Shown piece after piece: positions 49,554-58,457 of a stretch of DNA of 64,000 bases. The position numbers were made by a program, and so were the translations under genes. This DNA comes from Agromyces sp. LHK192 (GTDB taxonomy: Bacteria; Actinomycetota; Actinomycetes; Actinomycetales; Microbacteriaceae). The stretch lies in assembly GCF_004006235.1 (NCBI RefSeq), contig NZ_CP034753.1:3348001-3412000 (forward strand), in the 5' to 3' direction. Numbering within the stretch: the stretch's first letter is position 1; every line of letters begins with the position of its first letter. The notes below the pieces were generated by a model that had not been told where the DNA came from, searched no databases, and was given only the letters and a program-made list of their open reading frames with translations.

Positions 49554-51479
49554 GTGCCACACCACCTCGACCGACGCCGATACCGAGCCCTGACCGGGCG
49601 GGCGGCGCTCCTCGCCGCGGCCGCGCTCGCCGCATCAGGCCTCGTCGCGTCGCTCGCCGCTCCCGCCCACGCCGAGACGGATGCCGCTCCGGCCGAGCCG
49701 GCAGCGATCGACACGCTCGACTACCTCGCGGACACGTACGGCATCGAGGACGCCGTCATCGAGACCGTCACGTTCGAGCGCTTCGAGTTCCTGCTGCAGC
49801 AGGAGGGCCGCTTCGCGTTCCTCATCGGCGGGCCCGACGACCCCACCACGGTCGAGACCATCGGCACGATCGACGAGGTCGCGAAGGCCGCAGGGGTCGA
49901 CGCGGTCTACACCTTCAACCCGAAGCTCGACGGCGACCGCCTCGACATCCGCACCACGGCCAACGCCGACGTCGCCCCACTCTGGACGCGCCTCGTCACC
50001 GAGTACCTGTCGAAGGACGTGCAGACGCCGTTCGACGGCACCGACGACCCGTACCTCTTCGTGTACGACAGGTCGCACACCGCCGACGGCGGCGCCGAGG
50101 ACCGCATCGTCTCGGCGCTCACGGCGCCCGTGGCATCCGGCGCGCTCGCCGACCCGACCGCGCGCGACGCGTACCGAACCTCGGTCGCCGCCGTGCTCGG
50201 CTCGGGCGACGACCTCGACGCGATCGACCAGTTCACGTTCTACCGCGACGTCGTCAACGCCAAGCACGCGAGCGCCTACGGCGGGCTGACCGAGTACGGC
50301 GGATCGACGATCCTCGACGAGGCCGACGCCGACTGGAGGGTGCAGGGCATCACGTATCCCGAACTCGTCGACCTGTTCGAGAGCGACGGCGACCACGTGC
50401 TGCTGCTCGGCGGCACCTGGTGCCACAACACGCGCGCCGTGCTGAAGCACGCCAACGAGGACGCCGTCGCGAACGGCGTCGAGACGGTGTACTTCTTCGA
50501 CCTGCGACTCGACGGCGCGTCGGGCAACGACCTGCACATCCGCGACACCGGCTCGGAATTCGCCGACTTCTACGGCGACCTCGTCACCGAGTTCCTGCCG
50601 CAGCTGAAGACCCAGTACGTGACCAACGGCTCGCCCGGCCAGCGCGTCGACTTCTACCCGGGCGGTGACACGACGCAGCCGCTCGCGACCGCGCAGAAGC
50701 TGCAAGTGCCGTTCCTCATCGAGTACGACGGCGACCGCGAGGTCGGCGGCGAGCCCGCCCCCGTCGCCCGCCAGTGGATCCACGACAACGGCGACGGCAC
50801 GTACCGCGAGTACATGACCGAGTGGTGGTACGTCATCGACCAGCCGGGCCGCTACGCGTCGCGCCCCGACCCGGTCGCCCTCGAGGCGCAGCTCGTGTTC
50901 GCCGACGAGGCGATCTCGGCGCTCGACGAGTTCTTCGCCGGGCTGCCCCGCGCCGGCGGCGGCGTCGAGCCGACCGACCCGCCGGTCGACCCGACCGACC
51001 CGCCCGTCGACCCCACCGACCCGCCGGTCGACCCGACGACGGTGAAGGGCTCGGTCGCCGTGACCGGGTCGCTCCGTCCCGGCGGAACGATCACCGTCGC
51101 CGGCTCCGGCCTCGCGGCCGGTACGCCCGGCTTCGCGGTCGAGCTGCACTCGGAGCCGCAGTCGCTCGGCACTGTCGCGACCGACGCGTCGGGCGCGTTC
51201 AGCCTGACCGCGACGATCCCGGCCGGTACGCCCGCGGGCGCACACCGAGTCGTCGTGCTCATCGGCGGCGTCGAGGTCGCGAGCGCTGACGTCACGGTCG
51301 CGTCGGCGAGCGCGACGAGCGGTTCGAACGCCTCGAGCACGTCGGCGGGCTCCGGCCTCGCGTCAACCGGCGCCGGCTTCACCGGCCCGCTCCTCGGGGC
51401 AGCCGCGGCGCTCGTCGCCGCAGCCGGCATCGCGCTGGCCGTCGTGCGCCTCCGCACCCGGACGCGCAGCGAGTCGTAG
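49554..51479 (+). CDS. Sortase-anchored surface protein with two thioredoxin-like repeats
   Basis: A 641-residue protein. The signal peptide (RRRYRALTGRAALLAAAALA) ends at about residue 42 (AHAETD). Two similar domains follow: residues 60-130 (GRFAFLIGGPDDPTTVETIG, VDAVYTFNPKLDGDRLDIR) and about 263-350 (HVLLLGGTWCHNTRAVLKHA, VETVYFFDLRLDG, NDLHIRDT). Only the second keeps a Cys (TWCHN). A linker of repeated TDPPVDP units precedes an Ig-like domain (GSLRPGGTITVAGSGLAAGT). The end is LASTG, a hydrophobic helix and RLRTRTRSES. The GTG start lies behind AAAGGA. A wall-anchored function is likely; redox activity is unproven. Confidence 0.82.
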   Translation: MPHHLDRRRYRALTGRAALLAAAALAASGLVASLAAPAHAETDAAPAEPAAIDTLDYLADTYGIEDAVIETVTFERFEFLLQQEGRFAFLIGGPDDPTTVETIGTIDEVAKAAGVDAVYTFNPKLDGDRLDIRTTANADVAPLWTRLVTEYLSKDVQTPFDGTDDPYLFVYDRSHTADGGAEDRIVSALTAPVASGALADPTARDAYRTSVAAVLGSGDDLDAIDQFTFYRDVVNAKHASAYGGLTEYGGSTILDEADADWRVQGITYPELVDLFESDGDHVLLLGGTWCHNTRAVLKHANEDAVANGVETVYFFDLRLDGASGNDLHIRDTGSEFADFYGDLVTEFLPQLKTQYVTNGSPGQRVDFYPGGDTTQPLATAQKLQVPFLIEYDGDREVGGEPAPVARQWIHDNGDGTYREYMTEWWYVIDQPGRYASRPDPVALEAQLVFADEAISALDEFFAGLPRAGGGVEPTDPPVDPTDPPVDPTDPPVDPTTVKGSVAVTGSLRPGGTITVAGSGLAAGTPGFAVELHSEPQSLGTVATDASGAFSLTATIPAGTPAGAHRVVVLIGGVEVASADVTVASASATSGSNASSTSAGSGLASTGAGFTGPLLGAAAALVAAAGIALAVVRLRTRTRSES

Positions 51480-51499
51480 CCACGAGCCGCGATCGCGAT

Positions 51500-51532
51500 C
51501 GGATGCCCCGGGCCGTGCGCCCGGGGCATCCG
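51500..51532 (+). terminator. Terminator hairpin built from CGGATGCC
   Basis: 14-bp perfect arms, 51500-51513 and 51519-51532, with a 5-nt loop, 21 nt after the surface protein stop. The arms are CGGATGCCCCGGGC and its reverse complement. Confidence 0.85.
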
Positions 51533-51587
51533 TCGTCTGCCGTTCGCGTCGCCGGTTCGTCAGCGTTCCGTGAGGGAGTGTGCCCGG

Positions 51588-51616
51588 CGCGCGGACGCGC
51601 CATTTGCGTCCGCGCG
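51588..51616. repeat. Palindromic element, copy 3 (short form)
   Basis: Arms CGCGCGGACGC (51588-51598) and GCGTCCGCGCG (51606-51616) with a 7-bp spacer. A further half-site, GCGTCCGCACG, follows at about 51627. It lies between convergent genes. Confidence 0.75.
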
Positions 51617-51677
51617 GGGGCAAGATGCGTCCGCACGAGGGCAAGACCCGTCAGCTCGAGAGCGAGGGCGAGACCGC

Positions 51678-52232
51678 TCAGTGCTCGACGTCGAAGACGA
51701 GCTTCACGACGCCGTTCTCGTAGGCCTCGTGCTCGACGAGCTTGAGCGTGCCCTGCTCGTTGCCGTCGAAGAGGCGCTTGCCCTCGCCGAGCGTCACGGG
51801 GAACTGCAGCAGGTGATACCGGTCGACCAGACCAGCGGCCGCGAGCCCCTTCGCGAGCGTCGCACTGCCGTGCACGATGATCGGGCCGCCGTCGCCCTGC
51901 TTCAGCTCGGCGACCTCGTCGAGGCTGCGCAGCACGGTGGTGCCGGCCCACTCCGGGTCGATGAGCGTCGTCGACACCACGTACTTCGGCATCGCGTTGT
52001 ACTCGGCGAAGTCCTCGACCATCTTCGGCCAGACCGGCGCGAACTCGTCGTAGCTCTGCCGGCCGATGAGCATCGCCTCGGCCTCGAGCTGCTCGCTGCC
52101 CTTGATCGCGTACGCGGCCTCGACGAAGGGGACCTCCTTGAACGTCCAGCCGGCGCGGGGGTGGTCGCCGCCGCCGGGGGAGTCGATGACTCCGTCGAGG
52201 GTGATGAACTCGGTGACGATGAGGGTACGCAT
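51678..52232 (-). CDS. RibD C-terminal/dihydrofolate reductase-like protein
   Basis: A 184-residue protein of the RibD_C/DHFR-like fold (YyaP/YqjY-type). Characteristic stretches are RTLIVTEFITLDGVIDSPGG, EAEAMLIGRQSYDEFAPVW, MPKYVVSTTL and GPIIVHGSATLAKGLAAAGL. It probably uses NADPH to reduce an unidentified substrate. ATG 52232 lies behind AGGAAGG. Confidence 0.9.
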   Translation of the reverse strand: MRTLIVTEFITLDGVIDSPGGGDHPRAGWTFKEVPFVEAAYAIKGSEQLEAEAMLIGRQSYDEFAPVWPKMVEDFAEYNAMPKYVVSTTLIDPEWAGTTVLRSLDEVAELKQGDGGPIIVHGSATLAKGLAAAGLVDRYHLLQFPVTLGEGKRLFDGNEQGTLKLVEHEAYENGVVKLVFDVEH

Positions 52233-52365
52233 GGCGGTGGGCCTTCCTGGATCGTGATCGCCGGGCGATCGGTCGTCTCGTCGACGGTGGTTCCGTCTCA
52301 CTCTGGCGTCGAACGGGCTCGGGCGCGATCGACACCGCTGTGGGATCTCGTTCGACCGGGTCCGG

Positions 52366-53121
52366 TCACCCCGTGCTCCGGATGCGCTCGCGGCGTCCGG
52401 GCACACCCGCGCGTACGGGCATCCACTCGCCGTCGCGTTCGACCTCGTACGCCCGGAACGCGCACGGCAGGCCGCGTGCCGCCATCGGGTCGACCGCGTC
52501 CATGAGCTGGAAGTGCAGGTGCGGCGACGTCGAGTTGCCGGTGTGCCCGACCCGGCCGAGCGCGTCGCCGATGCGCACGCGGTCGCCGGTCGCGACGGCG
52601 ACCGAGCCGGTGGTCAGGTGCACGAGCGCGGCGAACACGGCGCCGCCGCGGCCTGGCGCGAGCGAGGCAGCCGTCGCCCGCAGGATCACGTGGTTGCCGA
52701 GGATCTCACCCAACCGGTCGGGCGTGAAGGTGGCCGCGTTGCGCACCATGCGCACGATCTCGCCGACCGGGCGCACCCACTCGCGCTCCGCGACCCCGTC
52801 GGATGCCTCGACGACGACCGCGTCGAACGGCGCGTGCACCGGCTGCCCCCAGGCGTAGCAGTCGCGCGCCCGCTCGCCGACGACGACGGCTCGGAACCCG
52901 TTCGCCGGCGACACGTGCACACCCGGCCTGCCGTCGACGCGCACGAAGTCGTACGCGTACCGCTGCCCGAGCATGTCGGTGCCGTGGCTCGGCACGCCGT
53001 GCGCGGGCGTGGTGACCGCCATCCAGCCCTCGCCGCGGAGCGGGAAGTCGACCACGACGGGCTCGCCGTCGCGCTCACCGGCGCCGCCGGGCGCGATGCC
53101 CGGGCGGGAGCCGCGGGTCAC
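52366..53121 (-). CDS. M23 family (LytM-like) peptidase
   Basis: A 251-residue M23-like domain protein. SHGTDMLGQRYAYDFVRVDG holds the first zinc His and Asp, and SPHLHFQLMD the HxH that completes the site; GDALGRVGHTGNSTS is typical. These enzymes cut peptidoglycan cross-links, but no signal peptide or membrane segment is present here, so its location is unclear. The GTG at 53121 overlaps the upstream stop codon (GTGA), so it is coupled to the DUF2207-like membrane protein. Confidence 0.82.
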   Translation of the reverse strand: MTRGSRPGIAPGGAGERDGEPVVVDFPLRGEGWMAVTTPAHGVPSHGTDMLGQRYAYDFVRVDGRPGVHVSPANGFRAVVVGERARDCYAWGQPVHAPFDAVVVEASDGVAEREWVRPVGEIVRMVRNAATFTPDRLGEILGNHVILRATAASLAPGRGGAVFAALVHLTTGSVAVATGDRVRIGDALGRVGHTGNSTSPHLHFQLMDAVDPMAARGLPCAFRAYEVERDGEWMPVRAGVPGRRERIRSTG

Positions 53122-54452
53122 CCGCCGAACCCGCCGCCGCCGTCGAAGCCGCCGCCGAACCCGCCGCCGAAGTCCGCCCCGCCGAAGCCGGCGCCGCCGC
53201 CGTCCATTCCGGTGCCCGAGTCGTACCCGCCGAACGCGGCGCCGCCCATGGTGTCGCTGCCGAGCACGAGGCCGGCCCCCGCGAGGTAGCCGCCCGCGAG
53301 CAGGCGCTGGTCGCCGATGAGCGGCACGCCGAACCTCGAGTCGGCGCGCTTCGCGAGCGCTGCGCCGCCGACCCCGATCGGCTGGCTGAGCGCGGCGCCG
53401 ACCACCGCGAGGCACGAGACGAACCGCTCGGCCGAGAACTCGCCGGTCGTGCGATACCAGGCTGGTGCGCCACCTCGGGACTCCGCGGCATCCGCCACGG
53501 CTCGCATCGTCGCCTCGTCTCCGAACAGCACGGCCCAGGGCAGGAGCTCGGGAGCGGCATCCGACAGCGCGGTCGTGGGCGCGGGATCGGTGGTCGCGTT
53601 CGCCCCGGTCTCGGCGACCGCGGCGCGCAGTTCGGCGGACCGCGCGCGCAGCACGAGGCCGGCCGCGTTGAGCGGGATCCAGCGCGGCAGCACCAGACGG
53701 AGTCCGATCGCGACCGCGCCGATCACGATGGCGCTCCAGGCGATGGATGCCGCAGCGTCGTCGTCGAGCATCAGCGAGATGAACCCGAACACGACGCCCA
53801 TGCCGCCGCCGACCGCGATCGCGCGGAACCGGCCGGCCGGGCGCGCCTCGCGGTACCGCTCGGCGGCGAACGCGAAGGCCCGCGCGGTCGCGTCGCGGAG
53901 GTCGTCGTTGTCGGCGACGACGCGATCGACGGCGACGGAGGCCCCGACCTGCAGCCTGCCGTGGCCGGTCGGCCGTTCGGCGCGGAGCACGGCAGGGGCG
54001 AGCCGGATGTCGAGGTCGTCGTCGGGGAGTTCCATGCGGTCGGGGGCGCCGAGGCGGCCGCTCGCATCGACGCGGGCGAGCAGTCGCACCTCGCGGGCGG
54101 CGCGGTCGCGGGCGCTGCGGTCGCGGGCGTGCGCGTTGCGGGCGCCGCCGTGGCTCTGGCTCTGGCCGTCACCAGCGCCGCTGCCCGGCTCGCGCCGATC
54201 GTCGATGACCAGCACGCCGTCGAGTGCGAGGCGCACCACCGCGGCCGGCAGCCATCGCGTCGCCGACGAACCCGACGCGAACGCGACCGACGCGAGCCCC
54301 GCGACCACCGGATCGGTCGGCGCGAAGAACACCTGCTCGCGCGGCCGTTGCAGCCACGCGGCGATCAACGTTCCGGCGACGATGGCAGCCATGAGCGCGC
54401 CGCCCAACGCGAGCAGCGGCAGAACCCCGGTTGCGAGTGCGCTCTCCCCCAT
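53118..54452 (-). CDS. DUF2207-like membrane protein with Gly-rich C-terminus
   Basis: A 444-residue protein. One helix is at 10-33, and a pair at about 210-255 (GFISLMLDDD, AWSAIVIGAVAIGLRLVLP). The C-terminal third (LPWAVLFGDEATMRAVADAA, WYRTTGEFSAERF) and the closing Gly/Phe/Asp repeat (GGADFGGGFGGGFDGGGGFG) match the C-terminus of DUF2207 proteins, although the N-terminal extracellular part of that family is missing. A low-complexity Arg/Asp/Ala loop (about 95-120) contains hexa-repeat DNA. The ATG lies 7 nt behind TAGCAT, hence leaderless. Confidence 0.75.
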   Translation of the reverse strand: MGESALATGVLPLLALGGALMAAIVAGTLIAAWLQRPREQVFFAPTDPVVAGLASVAFASGSSATRWLPAAVVRLALDGVLVIDDRREPGSGAGDGQSQSHGGARNAHARDRSARDRAAREVRLLARVDASGRLGAPDRMELPDDDLDIRLAPAVLRAERPTGHGRLQVGASVAVDRVVADNDDLRDATARAFAFAAERYREARPAGRFRAIAVGGGMGVVFGFISLMLDDDAAASIAWSAIVIGAVAIGLRLVLPRWIPLNAAGLVLRARSAELRAAVAETGANATTDPAPTTALSDAAPELLPWAVLFGDEATMRAVADAAESRGGAPAWYRTTGEFSAERFVSCLAVVGAALSQPIGVGGAALAKRADSRFGVPLIGDQRLLAGGYLAGAGLVLGSDTMGGAAFGGYDSGTGMDGGGAGFGGADFGGGFGGGFDGGGGFGG

Positions 54453-54459
54453 GCGGCGG

Positions 54460-54465
54460 ATGCTA
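54460..54465 (-). promoter_or_regulatory. -10 hexamer TAGCAT of a leaderless gene
   Basis: On the minus strand TAGCAT ends 7 nt before the ATG at 54452. Confidence 0.5.
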
Positions 54466-54561
54466 CCCGCCGCGGATTCCGGCGGCTACCGGGAAATCCA
54501 CACGGCGCGACCGATTAGCCTCGTTGTGCCGGAACAGTCCCGGCCAACTCCTGGAGGTCGG

Positions 54562-56589
54562 ATGTCGGGCGACTCGGTGCGGGCTGCGCATCAGGGCGGG
54601 CGAACCGCTGCGCACCCGGGCGTCGGGCGAACCGCTGGGCACGCCGGCGGCGGGTATCCCGAAAGCACGACGGGAGGCCTCCCGAGCGGGCATCGGGGTG
54701 GGCATCCCGGCAGCGGGCATCCGGGTGGCGGGCACCCCGGTGGGCATCCCGGCGGCGGGCATCCGGGTGGGCATCCCGGCGGCGGGCACCCGGGTGGGCA
54801 TCCCGGCGGCGGGCACCCGGGTTCCCGACGGGCCGAGGTGCACCCGACGGTGCGGGCTGCGACCCCGCGACGGGTCCTGTGGACCTCGGTCGCGATCGCG
54901 TGGACGGGCGCCGCGGCGACCGCGCTGCTGTTCGCGCGCGTCGGCGCACTCCTCGACGACGGGCGAGCGGATGCCGGGGCCATCGTGTTGCTCGTCGTGC
55001 TCGTGGTCGTCGCCGCGGCCTGCGCCGCCGGCGGACCGGCGTTCTCCGAGCGGGCGGCATCCGAGACCGAGCGGCGGCTCCGGTCGGCGGTCGTGAGCCG
55101 CGTCTTCGACCTCGGGGTGACGCGCACGTCCGGGCGCGCGGGCGAGTTGCTGTCGCTCGCGACCGACACCGTCGAGCGCACCGCGAACTACCGGGCCGGA
55201 TTCCTCGGCCCCATCCTCGGGGCGATGACCACGCCGCTGCTCGTGCTCGCGATCATGGCCGTCACGGTCGACGCGCCCACCGCCGGATGGCTCGCGCTCC
55301 TGCTCGTGCTGGTGCCGGTGCTCATCGGCGGGTTCCAGCGGCTCGTGCGCCCCATCGGCGCCGCCAACCGGCGCTCGCAGGCACAGCTCACGGCCGCGTT
55401 CCTCGAGGCGATCCAGGCGCTCGACACCCTCGTGTACGCGCGCGCCGCCGATCGCGCGGGAGCCGACCTCGCCCGCCGAGGCGAGGCCCACCGCCGCAAG
55501 CTCCTGAAGCTCCTCGCCGGCAACCAACTCCTCATCCTCGTCGTCGACGCGGCCTTCTCGCTCACGGTCGTGGTCGCCGCTGCGGCGATCTCGACGGCCC
55601 GCATCGCCGACGGCTCGATGACGCTCGGGCAGGGCGTCGCGATCCTGCTGATGACCACGCTCGTCATCGGCCCGGTCGACCTCGTCGGCCAGTTCTTCTA
55701 CATCGGCGTCGCGGGCCGGGCGTCCCAGGCGCGCATCGGCGACCACCTCGGCCCGGCCGCGAGCTCGATCCCGTCACGGCCATCTCCCACGCGTGCGACT
55801 TCCACCGACGCTTGCGTGGTGGAACCCGCACCGGCGGGTGGAAGTCGCACGCGAGAGAACTCCCGGGCGAGTGGCCTCGAACCCGGCCTCGAACCCGGCC
55901 TCGAACCCGGCCTCGAACCCGCCCTCGAACCCGCCCTCGAGCTCGCCGACGTGACGGCGGGCTGGCCGGGCCGCCCGCCCGTGCTCGACGGGCTGTCGCT
56001 CCGGGTCGAGCCGGGCGAACGGGTCGCGCTCGTCGGCCCGAGCGGCGTCGGCAAGTCGACCGTGGCCGCGCTCCTGCAGGCCCACCTGACGCCGGCCTCC
56101 GGCCGGGTGCTCGTCGACGGACTCGACACGGCCGAGGCATCCGGTTCCGCCGTCCGCGACCGGCTCGCCGTCGTCGAGCAGCGCACCTTCCTGTTCCTCG
56201 GTTCGATCGCCGACAACCTGCGGCTCGTCGACCCCGATGCCGACGACCAGCGGCTGTGGGCGGCGCTCGACCTCGCCGGGCTGCGCGCCGAGGTCGAGGC
56301 CATGCCCACCGGCCTCGACTCGCCGGTCGGCGAACAGGGACGCCTGCTGTCGGGCGGTCAGGCGCAACGGCTCGCGATCGCGCGGGCGTGGCTGCGCGAT
56401 GCCCCGATCCTGCTCCTCGACGAACCCACGTCGCAGGTCGACCTCGCCGGCGAAGCCGCGATCCTCGAGGCACTCGACCGGCTCGCCGCCGACCGCACCG
56501 TGCTGATGATCGCGCACCGGCCGGGCGCGATCCTCGCGGCCGATCGTGTCATCGACCTCGGCGCCGCGCAGACGGAGGGCCGAGCATGA
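54562..56589 (+). CDS. CydD-like ABC exporter (permease-ATPase) with His-rich N-terminal repeats
   Basis: A 675-residue half-transporter. Residues 1-103 are an extension with nine HPG units (47-88) separated by Gly or Gly-Gly/Ser-Gly. Six membrane helices span about 105-390. A low-complexity linker (about 400-462) contains a palindrome-encoded part and six LEP(G/A) repeats. The ATPase has Walker A GPSGVGKST, signature LSGGQAQRLAIARA, Walker B ILLLDEP and an H-loop His in IAHRP. It pairs with the next gene, as CydDC do; CydDC exports cysteine/glutathione and supports cytochrome bd assembly, but no cydAB is adjacent. ATG 54562 lies behind TGGAGG. Confidence 0.87.
   Translation: MSGDSVRAAHQGGRTAAHPGVGRTAGHAGGGYPESTTGGLPSGHRGGHPGSGHPGGGHPGGHPGGGHPGGHPGGGHPGGHPGGGHPGSRRAEVHPTVRAATPRRVLWTSVAIAWTGAAATALLFARVGALLDDGRADAGAIVLLVVLVVVAAACAAGGPAFSERAASETERRLRSAVVSRVFDLGVTRTSGRAGELLSLATDTVERTANYRAGFLGPILGAMTTPLLVLAIMAVTVDAPTAGWLALLLVLVPVLIGGFQRLVRPIGAANRRSQAQLTAAFLEAIQALDTLVYARAADRAGADLARRGEAHRRKLLKLLAGNQLLILVVDAAFSLTVVVAAAAISTARIADGSMTLGQGVAILLMTTLVIGPVDLVGQFFYIGVAGRASQARIGDHLGPAASSIPSRPSPTRATSTDACVVEPAPAGGSRTRENSRASGLEPGLEPGLEPGLEPALEPALELADVTAGWPGRPPVLDGLSLRVEPGERVALVGPSGVGKSTVAALLQAHLTPASGRVLVDGLDTAEASGSAVRDRLAVVEQRTFLFLGSIADNLRLVDPDADDQRLWAALDLAGLRAEVEAMPTGLDSPVGEQGRLLSGGQAQRLAIARAWLRDAPILLLDEPTSQVDLAGEAAILEALDRLAADRTVLMIAHRPGAILAADRVIDLGAAQTEGRA
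54700..54825. repeat. 24-bp tandem repeat encoding HPG units
   Basis: The DNA for residues 47-88 is a near-perfect 24-bp tandem array (units like GGCGGGCATCCGGGTGGG...). It encodes nine HPG tripeptides. Confidence 0.85.
55791..55852. repeat. Palindrome inside the CydD-like gene
   Basis: Perfect 16-bp arms GCGTGCGACTTCCACC (55791-55806) and its reverse complement (55837-55852), with a 30-bp centre. It lies in the linker between the membrane and ATPase domains. Confidence 0.85.
55873..55944. repeat. 12-bp tandem repeat encoding LEP(G/A)
   Basis: Six consecutive 12-bp units of G(G/C)CCTCGAACCC type, the last diverged, lie just after the palindrome in the same interdomain linker. Confidence 0.85.
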
Positions 56590-58379
56590 ACGACGCCCCC
56601 ACCCGGATGCAGCTCACCGCCTGGCTGCTGCGCCACACCCGGCGCCTGCTCGGCCCGCTCGTCGTCTCGGTGCTCGCGCGCATCGCGAACCAACTGCTCG
56701 GCGTCGCCCTGCTCGTCGTGTTCGCGACCGCGCTCGGTGCGGCGGCGAGCGGCGGCCCCGTCGAGACGTCCGCCCTCATCGCGTGGCTCGTCGGTCTCGC
56801 GCTCGCGAAGGCGGGCCTCCGCTACCTCGAGCACTTCTCCGGCCACTGGGTCGCGTTCACCGCGCTGCAACGGCTGCGCGAGTTGTTCTTCGCCCGGCTC
56901 GTGCCGCAGGCGCCTGCGGCGACCGCCGGTCGTGCCGGTGCCGAGCTCACGGCCCGCGCGACCCGCGACATCGACCGTGTCGAGGTGTTCTTCGCCCACA
57001 CCATGCCGCCCGCGGTCTCGGCGGTCGTCGTGCCCGTCGTCGCCCTGACCTGGCTCGGCTTCGCCGTCGATGCCGTGCTCGCCGCGGTGATCGCCCCGCT
57101 GGTCGCCGGCATGCTGCTGGCGCCCCTCGTCTCGGGACGGGCGACGTGGCGGGCGGCGAGCGGTGTCGCCCGCGGGCGCGGCGAGGTCGCGGCCCACGTC
57201 GGCGACGACGTGCAGGGCGTGCGCGAGGTCCTCGCGTTCGGCGCCGAGCGGGCGCGCCTGGACGCCCTCGATCACGCCGGGCGAGACCTGACCACGGCCG
57301 TCGGCGCGGCCGGGCGGGTGCGGGCAGGGCGCGCCGTCGTCGTCACGCTGCTGCAGCTCGCGACCGTGATCGTGCCGCTCACCGTCGGCCTGGCGACCGA
57401 CGTTCCCGCGGCGTCCGTCGCGATCGCGCTCGCCGTCGCGGTCGGGCTGTGGGTGCCGGCGCGGGGCATCGAGGGGTTCACGGCGGGGCTGGATGCCTCG
57501 TTCGCCGCGGCCGGCCGGGTCCGCGAGATCGTCGAGGGCACGCCGGCGGTGGTCGACCGGGTCGGTGCCGGCAGCGCCGCCACGATCACCGTCACCGACG
57601 CGACCAACGCCGCGGCATCGGCAGCCGCCCCGCACCCTTCGCCTGCACCCGCGCCGTCCGCCTCGATCCACCTCCACGACGTCGTCGCGCGCTACCCGGG
57701 CGCAGACCGCCCCGCCCTCGACGGCGTCACCGCCCGCTTCGAACCGGGCGCGTGGAGCGTCGTCGTCGGCGTCTCGGGCAGCGGCAAGTCGACCCTCGCG
57801 ACGCTGCTCGTGCGCGGCTACGACCCCGAACGGGGCGCAATCCGCCTCGGCGGTGCCGACCTGCGCGAGCTCGGCCTCGACGACCTGCGCCGTCGGGTCG
57901 CGCTCGTGTCGCAGCATCCGGTCGCGGTGTCGGGCACGATCGCCGACAACCTGCGGCTCGCCGCGCCCGACGCGACCGACGAAGCCCTGCGTGAAGCAGT
58001 CGACCTCGTCGGGCTCGCCGACTGGATCGCCTCGCTCCCCCAGGGCTTCGAGACGCCGGTGCGCGAGCGCGGTCGCTCGGTCTCGGGCGGGCAATTGCAG
58101 CGCCTCGCGCTCGCCCGGGCCCTCGTCGCAGACCCCGAGGTGCTCGTGCTCGACGAAGGGCTGAGCCAGCTCGACGCGACGACCGCAGCACTCGTGCGCG
58201 ACCGCCTCGTGGCGCGCCGCCTGGGCCTGACCGTGGTCGAGATCACCCACCGCGCCGACCTGGTGCCCGACGACGCGGCCGTCGTCGTGCTCGACGGCGG
58301 CCGCGTGATCGAGCAGGGACCTGCGGGAATCCTCCGCGCCTCAGGCGGAGCGTTCGCGCGCGTCGAAGCGCGGAACTGA
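56586..58379 (+). CDS. CydC-like ABC exporter (permease-ATPase)
   Basis: A 597-residue half-transporter. Six helices span about 15-320. The ATPase domain (about 365-590) has Walker A GVSGSGKST, Q-loop in VSQHPVAVSG, signature VSGGQLQRLALARA, Walker B VLVLDEG and H-loop EITHRAD. A short Pro/Ala linker precedes it. Its start overlaps the CydD-like stop (ATGA), so the two are translated together and probably form a heterodimer. The name CydC is provisional without cydAB nearby. Confidence 0.88.
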   Translation: MNDAPTRMQLTAWLLRHTRRLLGPLVVSVLARIANQLLGVALLVVFATALGAAASGGPVETSALIAWLVGLALAKAGLRYLEHFSGHWVAFTALQRLRELFFARLVPQAPAATAGRAGAELTARATRDIDRVEVFFAHTMPPAVSAVVVPVVALTWLGFAVDAVLAAVIAPLVAGMLLAPLVSGRATWRAASGVARGRGEVAAHVGDDVQGVREVLAFGAERARLDALDHAGRDLTTAVGAAGRVRAGRAVVVTLLQLATVIVPLTVGLATDVPAASVAIALAVAVGLWVPARGIEGFTAGLDASFAAAGRVREIVEGTPAVVDRVGAGSAATITVTDATNAAASAAAPHPSPAPAPSASIHLHDVVARYPGADRPALDGVTARFEPGAWSVVVGVSGSGKSTLATLLVRGYDPERGAIRLGGADLRELGLDDLRRRVALVSQHPVAVSGTIADNLRLAAPDATDEALREAVDLVGLADWIASLPQGFETPVRERGRSVSGGQLQRLALARALVADPEVLVLDEGLSQLDATTAALVRDRLVARRLGLTVVEITHRADLVPDDAAVVVLDGGRVIEQGPAGILRASGGAFARVEARN

Positions 58380-58457
58380 CGGCGCTGCACTCCCGGCCGG
58401 TCCCCCGCCAGCGTCCACCACCAAGCCACTGAGGCCCATCCGCTCAGACCCAGTCGC

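Noticed and set aside
54562..58379. Firm assignment of the ABC pair as cydD and cydC
   Set aside because: Domain layout fits, but cytochrome bd genes are not adjacent and similar heterodimeric exporters exist, so gene symbols were withheld.
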